Assembly: GCA_947501475.1 (NCBI GenBank)
Contig: CANMWA010000007.1
Span: forward strand, 124,001-188,000
Source: an uncultured Aquimarina sp.
GTDB taxonomy: Bacteria; Bacteroidota; Bacteroidia; Flavobacteriales; Flavobacteriaceae
Length of the DNA stretch: 64,000 nucleotides
Direction of reading: 5' to 3'
A program made the translations under genes and the position numbers. The notes under the pieces were generated by a model that worked only from the letters and a program-made list of their open reading frames with translations, searched no databases and was not told where the DNA came from. This document shows, in pieces, positions 43,889-51,521 of this stretch. How positions within the stretch are numbered: the stretch's first letter is position 1; each line of letters begins with the position of its first letter.

Positions 43889-44814
43889 TCGGTAATGTGT
43901 TTTAAAAGGTGTGTATAGATTTGTGTAGTCTCTAAGCTGCTATGTCCTAAAAATTGTCTGATCTGATCAATATCTGCTCCTTGTTGTAATAAGTGGGTAG
44001 CAATACTATGACGTAGGGTGTGAGGTGTGATCCATTTTTGTATCAAGTCCTCATTGCCTGTGGCTTTAATCATTTCCCGTAAACGGTTTCTAAAGGTTTG
44101 GTTTTGTAACCGTGTACCTGATACACCTGTAAATAAGGATTCGTGTGTGTTTGCCTGATAAAAATCTGGTCGCCCTTCATAAATGTAATCCTCCAGTACA
44201 TTCAGGTTATAAGAGTTAAGCGGTACATAGCGTTCTTTATAATTCTTTCCTTTACGTACATAGAGCAGTTCTTTATCAAACAGGATATCTTTAATATCTA
44301 AGTGTACCGCTTCATTAATACGTAACCCACAACTATAGAGTATCACAAGCATTGCTTTATCCCTGTGACGTATTCTGGCTAATGGATTACTGTAGTCTGT
44401 GATTTCAAAGAGTTGTTTAACTTCTGCTAAGGTTAAGATGTCTTTGGCTACATCATAATGATGGATACGTTCTGCTTTTAAGTGTATAGGTTGTGCAGTA
44501 GTATTATGCTTTTTTAGGTATTCGTTAAACTTACGTAGTGCTTGCTGATGTTGATTAAGACTAGATTTACTTAATGCTCCGTAACTTTGTTTTTTAGGTC
44601 TTTCGCTAAGTTGCTCGTAGTATTGTTTTACAATAACGGGGGTTACATCTGTAAGCCTTTTGATTTCATTATCTTCTAAGTAACAGAAGTATTCATTAAT
44701 GTATCTTGGGTAGCTACTTACAGCACTGGTACTGTAGCCTAAAATATCTAACCATTCTTTAAATTTGGACAATAGTAGCCTATAGCTAGCATTGTGTAGC
44801 TTTTTTTCTTGCAT
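43885..44814 (-). CDS. Active-type XerC/D-like tyrosine recombinase, copy 2
   Basis: Identical to the 309-residue product of 35852-36781, with the full catalytic set Arg165, Lys188-193 region, H265, R268, H291 and Tyr300. It can be expected to act on the three GCATCATA cores in this window, which are all in the same orientation, so it could excise either copy or both as circles. Confidence 0.92.
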   Translation of the reverse strand: MQEKKLHNASYRLLLSKFKEWLDILGYSTSAVSSYPRYINEYFCYLEDNEIKRLTDVTPVIVKQYYEQLSERPKKQSYGALSKSSLNQHQQALRKFNEYLKKHNTTAQPIHLKAERIHHYDVAKDILTLAEVKQLFEITDYSNPLARIRHRDKAMLVILYSCGLRINEAVHLDIKDILFDKELLYVRKGKNYKERYVPLNSYNLNVLEDYIYEGRPDFYQANTHESLFTGVSGTRLQNQTFRNRLREMIKATGNEDLIQKWITPHTLRHSIATHLLQQGADIDQIRQFLGHSSLETTQIYTHLLKHITE

Positions 44815-44865
44815 CGGTATGTGTTTTTTGTGATTTTTCGGAACAGCCTGTTAACTCACTGTCTT

Positions 44866-46443
44866 TTATGATGTTATTTGTTCCATTTTACTAGTGGAAC
44901 GGGTTGGAACAGTGGAACTATTAATCTTAATGATACATTCCTGTAGTGATTTGCTAATGGCTTCTTCTAATTCTTTGTATTCGTTAGGATTAGTAATCTC
45001 ATAACCTACAATCGTTTCTCCTTTTTTCTTTCGCTGTTTCTTGATGTAGTAACTCTCAATAAGCTGTTTGTGATATCGCCATTGGGTTGTCTTTTTTACT
45101 TTTAACTTCCTTCGGATTTCTAGAGCGGTAAATGTAGTTTGCTTATTTTGTAGCAAGTATTTTTTAAGTTCTTCAAGATAGTTACGGCATGCCCCTGTGA
45201 TTTCATCACTTTTACGCAGGAGGACTTCTTTAATAAGCTCGTTAGCTTCTTCTATATCTTCGATCGTAGTCTCTATATATTCTTCTCCGCTTTGCTCGTC
45301 ATACTTTTTAGTTCTTTGAGCCTGTTTGTAAAAGGTAACGGCTTCTATAAATTGTAAGTAATGACTATTTGTTCTACGAGGTTTAAATACAGATTCAGGA
45401 AGGTCTAAAAATTCTGCGTAACGATTCACAACTTTGATAGGTTGTAAGGTTCTTTGTACATCTCTTAAAAATCGAGCAGCCATAAACTCTTTATCTTTAT
45501 TTACTTTTCCAGCACTTAATAAACGTTGGTAGTGCATGATCTTTTGATCTTGATCACTAGATTCATCGATATATAATAAAAAGTTACGATTGCTATTATC
45601 TTCGTAGATACTTTCTTGCGTAGTACAACCCGATACAGATACAGGGCCTTCTACAGTAAGATGTATTGTTTTGGTAGTGCCTTTGGTATCTTTATGTACT
45701 ACCGTTTTGGTAATTCTTCGTTTGGATTGTAATTCTCGTAATGGGTAGAGTACACTTTCTGCTCCGTCCAGATCTTCTATAAGGATCAACTTATTTCGTA
45801 GTTCTGTACGATTGAAGTAATAAAAGGCATTGGCGGATAATACCGTGATTTCTATTTTATCTTCTTCGGGTATGAGTTCGGCTACTTTACTTTGTAAATG
45901 GGTTTTACCAACGCCACTACTACCAAGACTAATACAATGTAATGGATTTGATGTTTTACGACTAGTAAAGATTAAATACATTAATAGTCTATTAACTTCC
46001 TCACCGATTACACCACTATCTCCTATCAGTTTATTTGTTTTGCTTAATAGGTCTTTAGACTTTAAGAACTTTTCTGCTGCTTGTTGTTCTTTTTTGGATA
46101 ACTGTTTGGTTTGTATTTGTCCTTCTTCTGCTTCTCTGGCAAGTTCACAGGTACGATATTGTTCTAAGGCACTCGTGAGATTTTGTAATGTTTCACGTAT
46201 GATAGTTGTACCCATTTCTATACGCTCTGCTGTTTTTCTAACTAACTTTTCTACCATATTGTCATTATACAGGTCGATACTATGGCGTAATACATTATGA
46301 TTTTTTAGCTTCTTGATACTTAATGTAACCCTCATACGGTCTAAATTGTTGAACTTGATACCGCCTAAGATGTGTATTTCTATCTCTTTAGTGATATAAT
46401 TGTAGTTGTGAGGGTTGGTTGTGTTGAGCATTGTTGAAAACAT
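44866..46443 (-). CDS. AAA+ ATPase with C-terminal winged helix, copy 2
   Basis: Identical to the 525-residue product of 36833-38410 (ATG at 46443). Walker A GSSGVGKT and Walker B ILIEDLDG are intact, and the winged-helix-like C-terminus is preserved. It is the first gene of the leftward recombinase operon of copy 2 and is driven by the same divergent promoter region with the XRE gene. A replication or remodelling role on excised element DNA is possible. Confidence 0.75.
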   Translation of the reverse strand: MFSTMLNTTNPHNYNYITKEIEIHILGGIKFNNLDRMRVTLSIKKLKNHNVLRHSIDLYNDNMVEKLVRKTAERIEMGTTIIRETLQNLTSALEQYRTCELAREAEEGQIQTKQLSKKEQQAAEKFLKSKDLLSKTNKLIGDSGVIGEEVNRLLMYLIFTSRKTSNPLHCISLGSSGVGKTHLQSKVAELIPEEDKIEITVLSANAFYYFNRTELRNKLILIEDLDGAESVLYPLRELQSKRRITKTVVHKDTKGTTKTIHLTVEGPVSVSGCTTQESIYEDNSNRNFLLYIDESSDQDQKIMHYQRLLSAGKVNKDKEFMAARFLRDVQRTLQPIKVVNRYAEFLDLPESVFKPRRTNSHYLQFIEAVTFYKQAQRTKKYDEQSGEEYIETTIEDIEEANELIKEVLLRKSDEITGACRNYLEELKKYLLQNKQTTFTALEIRRKLKVKKTTQWRYHKQLIESYYIKKQRKKKGETIVGYEITNPNEYKELEEAISKSLQECIIKINSSTVPTRSTSKMEQITS

Positions 46444-46464
46444 TTTAATAGAACTTTTCAGTTT

Positions 46465-46495
46465 CAAAAGTAACTAATAGATTCTATATAAACAA
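46465..46495 (-). promoter_or_regulatory. Leftward promoter of the ATPase-recombinase operon, copy 2
   Basis: Same TTG-N20-TACTTTTG arrangement as at 38432-38462. Confidence 0.7.
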
Positions 46496-46507
46496 CATTA
46501 ATACGAT

Positions 46508-46538
46508 TTGATAAATACTTTTAGGTTCTGTACATTTG
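46508..46538 (+). promoter_or_regulatory. Rightward promoter of the XRE gene, copy 2
   Basis: Same TTG-N20-TACATTTG with flanking TAAATACTT direct repeats as at 38475-38505. Confidence 0.7.
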
Positions 46539-46573
46539 CTAAATACTTGATTTAACTGTATTAATCAGCACTT

Positions 46574-46903
46574 ATGAGTTTTGGAAAAAGGTTAGCAGAG
46601 GTTAGAAAAGATAAAAGTTTATCCCAAGAAGAAGTAGCTAAACACTTAGGTACTAAAGCCCCTGTAATTGGAAGATATGAGCGTGATGAGATGAAGCCTT
46701 CTATCGAGACCGCAACAAAACTAGCTGATCTATTAGAAGTATCATTAGACTATTTGGTAGGTAAAACAGATATAGAGATTGACAATACTACATTACAACG
46801 TATTCTCGAAGTACAAAATCTTCCTGTAGAAGTCAAAGAAAAATTATTCTACTTCATCGATATGTCTATCCGTGACTTTAAAGCTAAAAAAGCATACTCT
46901 TAA
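46574..46903 (+). CDS. XRE-family transcriptional regulator, copy 2
   Basis: Identical to the 109-residue product of 38541-38870, with the helix-turn-helix in the first 60 residues (SLSQEEVAKHLGTKAPVIGR) and a helical C-terminus. It is the only rightward gene of the element and is divergent from the recombinase operon. Repressor function over the shared 100-bp control region is inferred from arrangement and the repeated TAAATACTT box. Confidence 0.92.
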   Translation: MSFGKRLAEVRKDKSLSQEEVAKHLGTKAPVIGRYERDEMKPSIETATKLADLLEVSLDYLVGKTDIEIDNTTLQRILEVQNLPVEVKEKLFYFIDMSIRDFKAKKAYS

Positions 46904-46909
46904 CTCAAT

Positions 46910-46938
46910 AAAAAAACCACCTCGTTAAAGGTGGCTTG
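46910..46938. terminator. Bidirectional terminator between XRE and immunity genes, copy 2
   Basis: Same CCACCT/AGGTGG hairpin as at 38877-38905. Confidence 0.7.
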
Positions 46939-46959
46939 TAGTAAATTATATTGTCAAAT

Positions 46960-47454
46960 TTAGTTTAATTTAAAACTCAATAATACCTCATTCATCTCAT
47001 CAAAATAATTATTAAACTCTTTAGTTTCGCTAGAAAACGTAAGAACATAAGCTCTTTGATTTTCAATATAATAGTGTTGAACAAAAGTAACATCAATATT
47101 ATTTTGTGTAGCCGTCATCTTCAAACTAAGACAATCTTTGCCATTTACTTTTATTTTCTTTCTTTCAACTATTTTAGCAACACTACTGACTTCTTTCTCC
47201 ATTTTTTTAGCAAACTCGTTAAATGTAATATTTCCAACATTTTGAGTTGATAAATTAATATTTTCAACGAAAACATCATTTTCACCATCTTTATCGGCTG
47301 TCAAAATAAAGTAAGTACCTTCTTTTCCACTATCATCAAGATTCCAATCAGATGGATATGATATGGAAAAATCGTCTTTCTCAAGCTTTACCTTTTTGTC
47401 TTGTGTACAGCTAAGAGTATTTACTAAAATCAAAAAATGAATTAAAAATCTCAT
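46960..47454 (-). CDS. PsbP/DcrB-like lipoprotein, immunity candidate, copy 2
   Basis: Identical to the 164-residue lipoprotein of 38927-39421 (lipobox TLSC; FSISYPSDWNLDDSG). In this copy it is the last gene of the operon that begins with the fibre-like proteins, behind the complete RHS gene and the membrane protein, so it should be co-expressed with the active toxin tip. It is a second immunity candidate or an accessory factor; nothing in the sequence decides between these. Confidence 0.65.
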   Translation of the reverse strand: MRFLIHFLILVNTLSCTQDKKVKLEKDDFSISYPSDWNLDDSGKEGTYFILTADKDGENDVFVENINLSTQNVGNITFNEFAKKMEKEVSSVAKIVERKKIKVNGKDCLSLKMTATQNNIDVTFVQHYYIENQRAYVLTFSSETKEFNNYFDEMNEVLLSFKLN

Positions 47455-47867
47455 CAAATTAAAAAATCTATTGAATTAAAATGTTCTCTTGCACTATTTG
47501 ATAAAAGTGAGATACATTGGTACAAATATACTAATATGTAAATTATATAAAATCTGATAAAATTAAAACCTGATAATGCTATGTGATTCTCAAAGCTTTT
47601 ATTTATCCTCTTCATTGCCAAGATTGGTAGTAAGCTGATATAATGAAGAACAATAAGAATTATACTTGAAATTAACAAGTGAAAAAAATGATTATCAGAT
47701 ATAATAGTCTTCGAAAAAATCAAAAAGTGCAAAATCAACACTAAAAATAGAAACGAAAACAATCCTATTTTAACTTTTGAATTGATTTTTATTTTTCTCG
47801 TCAAGAACATAAAAATCAAGAAATTCAATACTCCAAAAAACATTAAATATTTTAAAATCATAACCAT
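47454..47867 (-). CDS. Four-helix membrane protein, immunity candidate for tip 1, copy 2
   Basis: Identical to the 137-residue membrane protein of 39421-39834. It lies 4 bases downstream of the complete RHS gene, whose tip 1 it would neutralise, and its TGA overlaps the ATG of the lipoprotein gene. Four hydrophobic helices separated by short Lys-containing loops make up nearly the whole protein. The pairing with a Gly-rich tip suggests protection against membrane insertion. Confidence 0.65.
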   Translation of the reverse strand: MVMILKYLMFFGVLNFLIFMFLTRKIKINSKVKIGLFSFLFLVLILHFLIFSKTIISDNHFFHLLISSIILIVLHYISLLPILAMKRINKSFENHIALSGFNFIRFYIIYILVYLYQCISLLSNSAREHFNSIDFLI

Positions 47868-47871
47868 CAAT

Positions 47872-50800
47872 TTACTTCTTTCTTTTATCTATTGATTGAC
47901 TTGTATTAGAAATTGAAATACCTACCTTAAAGCCAGCTCCAAGACCTATATGAAAATTCCCTGTAGCTTCAAATTCCTTAGTTTGAGTATTTACTGTTCC
48001 AGCTCCTCTAGCTCCTATATGAGCGCTTCCCAAAGAACCTCCAATAGTGAACCCTAAATTAATACCACCTATTGATACCGATGGAGTAACATCTCCTTCA
48101 AGGGCATAAGCACCAGCTTCACCTCCTAATTCTCCCCCATACTTACCATTTTGACCTGTATAGAATCCAGCATCACCACTAACTTCAGCTTTAAAAACAC
48201 TACCTTCTGCATCTACAGCTACATTATTATCTTCAGTCCCCAGTCTTGCACCAGCCTCTCCTTCAAGACCATAAACACTAGCACTACCATGAGCACCACC
48301 TTCTTCAGTGTATCCATCATAACCGGCACTAAATCCTGATATACTACCACTGATTTTACCATTCTCTCCTTTAACTTGTCCTTCAGCTTTAAATCCATAG
48401 AACCTTTCTCCTGTCTCTGTAGTTTCAACATGAGCACCTTGAGCATCTCCAGTCGCCTTGGTTCCTGATATACTACTATCAACAGGTGGAGGAGCTATAT
48501 TGTTACTTGGTAGATCTGGACAATCCCCATTAGGGCACGCCATCATTCCATCAGGATCTAAGAAAAAGATAGGATTGTTAAAGGCATAGTTATATGGTGA
48601 GTGTCTTCGCATCAACTCTGCTTTAGGATCGATTTGCCACCAAGTTGGATCCCATTCATCCATTTGTCTTGCTCCAAAATCATACATGCTTAACCCTAAT
48701 TCTTGGCTTAACTCCTTATTGGCAAACTTAAATCTAAGGGCAGGATTAGTACTCCTTATCATAATATTATATCCCGCGTGTTTTCCTCCAAAGGGATAAT
48801 ACGAGTTTTCTTCTAAAATCTCATCGGTCGTTATGCTACCGTTACCATCACGATCAGAATAAGATAGTCTTACATTTTCTACATGATCTTTGTATTGGTA
48901 TACGTAACTGTAAGTGCCATCATTTTCTGGTTCTGTATAGCCTTCTGGGTGTTGTATAGATTTTAATACGCCATTTTCATAAATATGTTTCCCACTATAA
49001 TCTGTTGTGGTTATATTTCCTGCATCATTTACAATCTTTCGTAATTTAACACCACTAGCATCATAGATATATTGAAGGTTACCGTTATCACTATTACTAG
49101 CTATCGTAATTTGTGTTGGTAAGTTAAAATGGTTATAGGTAATCCCTGTAATCCCTTTATTACGATCTATAATTCTACTACCATTGGCATCATACTCAAA
49201 ATCATCACTCGTATTCGTTCCATCTTTAAAACCATAGGCTTTATTTCCGGTATCGGTAATTTTTAAGGGCTTGTTACCAGCATCATATTGATAGGTCAAT
49301 ACATCCATGTCAGTAAAGTTACTACTATTCTGCCATCCTGTTCTGGTAAGTGATAAAATACCACCCATTTTATTATAGGTTACATCGCTAAGATTGTATC
49401 GATTGTCGTTACTGGTAGCACTTGTAATCCGGTTAAGGGCATCATAGGTATATGCATAGCTTCTAGTCACATTATCATTTGCAGTTTGCCAAGATGTTTT
49501 GGAGATGTTACCGTTATATAATGGGTTTGTACCACTGTTATAGTCTAAAGCAAACGAAAACAAATCATCTCCCAAATTATTTACATCATTAATCCCTTTT
49601 AACCATCCACGCACATTGTAGCTGTAGTCAACTTTTTGTAGGCCTTTGCCTACTGTTTTACTTACCAACTGCCCTAATTGGTCATAGGTATTGGTGGCAA
49701 CTACTTCTGCATTAGGGTCACTTGTGATACCAGAAGACACTGCTTTACCTATAAAGGTTTTTCCTGCTCCAGCTGTAAACACAAATCCTGGTGTTAATTT
49801 GATACTTGTGGTTTCGATATCCTGGGTGGTTGTTATCGCCGTATTCAATTCTATTGGTTGGCTGGTAACGTTATCTCCGCAATTATCAACAAGGGTGTCA
49901 TCTCCTATACATTGGCTTTGGGATAATAACCTACCCATATGATCATAGGTAAACGTATCCAGTGTTACAATCTCTGGATTGGTTCCTTTTTGGTGCCTGG
50001 TTCTGGTCTTGAGTACTTTTCCTATAAAATCCAGCTTAGAGGTCACTACATCTGTAGTAACAAGATAATCATTGATACTGGCTACATAAATTGGCCTTGA
50101 TTTTTGATCATAGTAAGTCACTGTAGTAATCCACTTATTGGTTTCAAGCACCTTTACTTTTGATCCAGTGGCCAGAGATTTGACATTCGTGTCAATAGCC
50201 TGATCAAAAACTGTGGTTGGAGCACTGATACCTGGTCTATCAAAATCATAGTTATCATAATAATTAATTGTGAATACTTCACCACTTGCAGCTTTGGGAT
50301 ACCCATCATCTGTATAATGCATACTCACCCCCCCTACCGTAAGTGCACTATCTCGTTCTGTCCACAATTTGCTAGTATATGCATTGGCTTCTATTTGAAT
50401 ATCGTTCCTGCTACGGCTATCGTTAATCTTACCGGTGTAAGCCACCCTGCCAAAGGCATCATATTTGGTAAATAACCATTCGCCTTTTGCCTTTTGATTT
50501 GGATCTTGTGTCAAGATAGGTTGATCTAGTTTGTTATAGACAATAGACTCCCATGTATCAGTATCGCCTTTACCCGGAATCTTCTTTTCGATCAATCGGT
50601 TACGGGTATCATATTTGTATTGATAGCAAAGCTCGCTAAGCTCGGTGCTAGAGACACCATCGGTTACATTTACTTTGGGTGGTATCACATAAGTAAGATT
50701 GCCAAATCGATCGTATACATAATAGGTGTTATGGGCTTCTCCTGTCTCATAGGTTCTTTTTAAAATTACTCTTCCTGACTTGTCTTTATACTCTTTGGTG

Positions 50801-51501
50801 GTATGATCGTCTGGATGGGTTTGACCAGGTTTCCAGTTTTCGTCTTTGGTAGTGTTTACATATAATTGGCTAGCTGCATAATATGTCCCTTTTACCAATT
50901 GTGGTTGCTGATTAGCAGTGTCCAAAAAAGTTATATAAAAATATACAACCTCATTTGCATCATTAGTTTCTCTATCAAATTTTATCGTATGATCACTATT
51001 GCTATCTGGATCTGCTTTCCATGCATTACCAGGAGCTCCTTGTTTGAGTACCCGGTTGAGTGGAGAGGGTTCAAATATACTCTCAGAATATGGGTTAGTA
51101 GTACCTTCATATTTATCCGTATTATAAAAGGTATTCAATTGTATTACTGGATTATAAATAATGTTTCCGTTTTTTGTTGTAGCCGCATATGAAAGATACT
51201 GTTTAGCCTGTCTTCCATAATTATCATACTTAATAGCAGTTATGATATCCTCCTGTTTACCTCCTGCACGAACTGCAATAGACTGTTGAGGGCGACCTAA
51301 TCCATCATAATAAGTTACATTGTTTACTTTTTTGTAATGAGGAGCTTTTTGAAGATCAGAAACATTCTTAAAACTATCTCTGGCTATAGTATGCCAAACA
51401 TAGTTTTCGTTATTTAAGTCTAGCTCTTGCCCACGCAACAATGTACTGGAAATTAGCGCTAAAAAGAGTACGATATTTATGTATGTTATATTTTTTTTCA
51501 T
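47872..51501 (-). CDS. Complete DUF6443/RHS-repeat protein carrying tip 1 (chimeric gene)
   Basis: A 1209-residue secreted RHS protein with signal peptide (MKKNITYINIVLFLALISST). The N-terminal region has the DUF6443-type phrase VNNVTYYDGLGRPQQSIAVR; YD repeats follow (YDRFGNLTYVIPPK, KYDAFGRVAYTG, NTYDQLGQLVSK), then the RHS core (DPKAELMRRHSPYNYAFNNP, LDPDGMM). The last 222 residues are a variable Gly-rich tip with repeated GEAGA/GSVFKAEVSGDAG-like units and hydrophobic glycine zippers (INLGFTIGGSLGSAHIGAR). Codons 1-685 are native; from Tyr686 on, exactly at the GCATCATA core, the sequence belongs to the 8-kb element. The frame is kept across the junction. Confidence 0.88.
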   Translation of the reverse strand: MKKNITYINIVLFLALISSTLLRGQELDLNNENYVWHTIARDSFKNVSDLQKAPHYKKVNNVTYYDGLGRPQQSIAVRAGGKQEDIITAIKYDNYGRQAKQYLSYAATTKNGNIIYNPVIQLNTFYNTDKYEGTTNPYSESIFEPSPLNRVLKQGAPGNAWKADPDSNSDHTIKFDRETNDANEVVYFYITFLDTANQQPQLVKGTYYAASQLYVNTTKDENWKPGQTHPDDHTTKEYKDKSGRVILKRTYETGEAHNTYYVYDRFGNLTYVIPPKVNVTDGVSSTELSELCYQYKYDTRNRLIEKKIPGKGDTDTWESIVYNKLDQPILTQDPNQKAKGEWLFTKYDAFGRVAYTGKINDSRSRNDIQIEANAYTSKLWTERDSALTVGGVSMHYTDDGYPKAASGEVFTINYYDNYDFDRPGISAPTTVFDQAIDTNVKSLATGSKVKVLETNKWITTVTYYDQKSRPIYVASINDYLVTTDVVTSKLDFIGKVLKTRTRHQKGTNPEIVTLDTFTYDHMGRLLSQSQCIGDDTLVDNCGDNVTSQPIELNTAITTTQDIETTSIKLTPGFVFTAGAGKTFIGKAVSSGITSDPNAEVVATNTYDQLGQLVSKTVGKGLQKVDYSYNVRGWLKGINDVNNLGDDLFSFALDYNSGTNPLYNGNISKTSWQTANDNVTRSYAYTYDALNRITSATSNDNRYNLSDVTYNKMGGILSLTRTGWQNSSNFTDMDVLTYQYDAGNKPLKITDTGNKAYGFKDGTNTSDDFEYDANGSRIIDRNKGITGITYNHFNLPTQITIASNSDNGNLQYIYDASGVKLRKIVNDAGNITTTDYSGKHIYENGVLKSIQHPEGYTEPENDGTYSYVYQYKDHVENVRLSYSDRDGNGSITTDEILEENSYYPFGGKHAGYNIMIRSTNPALRFKFANKELSQELGLSMYDFGARQMDEWDPTWWQIDPKAELMRRHSPYNYAFNNPIFFLDPDGMMACPNGDCPDLPSNNIAPPPVDSSISGTKATGDAQGAHVETTETGERFYGFKAEGQVKGENGKISGSISGFSAGYDGYTEEGGAHGSASVYGLEGEAGARLGTEDNNVAVDAEGSVFKAEVSGDAGFYTGQNGKYGGELGGEAGAYALEGDVTPSVSIGGINLGFTIGGSLGSAHIGARGAGTVNTQTKEFEATGNFHIGLGAGFKVGISISNTSQSIDKRKK
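49439..49446. other. Recombination core, site 1 (native RHS N-terminus joined to element)
   Basis: GCATCATA with the element RHS segment (AAGG) on the left and native RHS sequence (GGTATATGCATAGC) on the right. The coding strand reads TATGATGC starting exactly at codon 686. Confidence 0.8.
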
Positions 51502-51521
51502 GATATGATTACTCTTTGTTA

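Larger units (their letters stand above)
41414..49446 (-). mobile_element. 8,033-bp RHS-tip element, copy 2
   Basis: Same gene content and, as far as I compared, the same sequence as copy 1, shifted by exactly 8,033 bp. It differs in context: its RHS segment is fused in frame at the core (49439-49446) to the native N-terminal part of the 1209-residue RHS gene, so this is the copy whose tip is expressed. Confidence 0.85.

Noticed and set aside
41414..49446. IS-element or composite transposon explanation for the 8-kb duplication
   Set aside because: No DDE transposase and no terminal inverted repeats at the boundaries; the ends are direct 8-bp cores and the unit encodes tyrosine recombinases.
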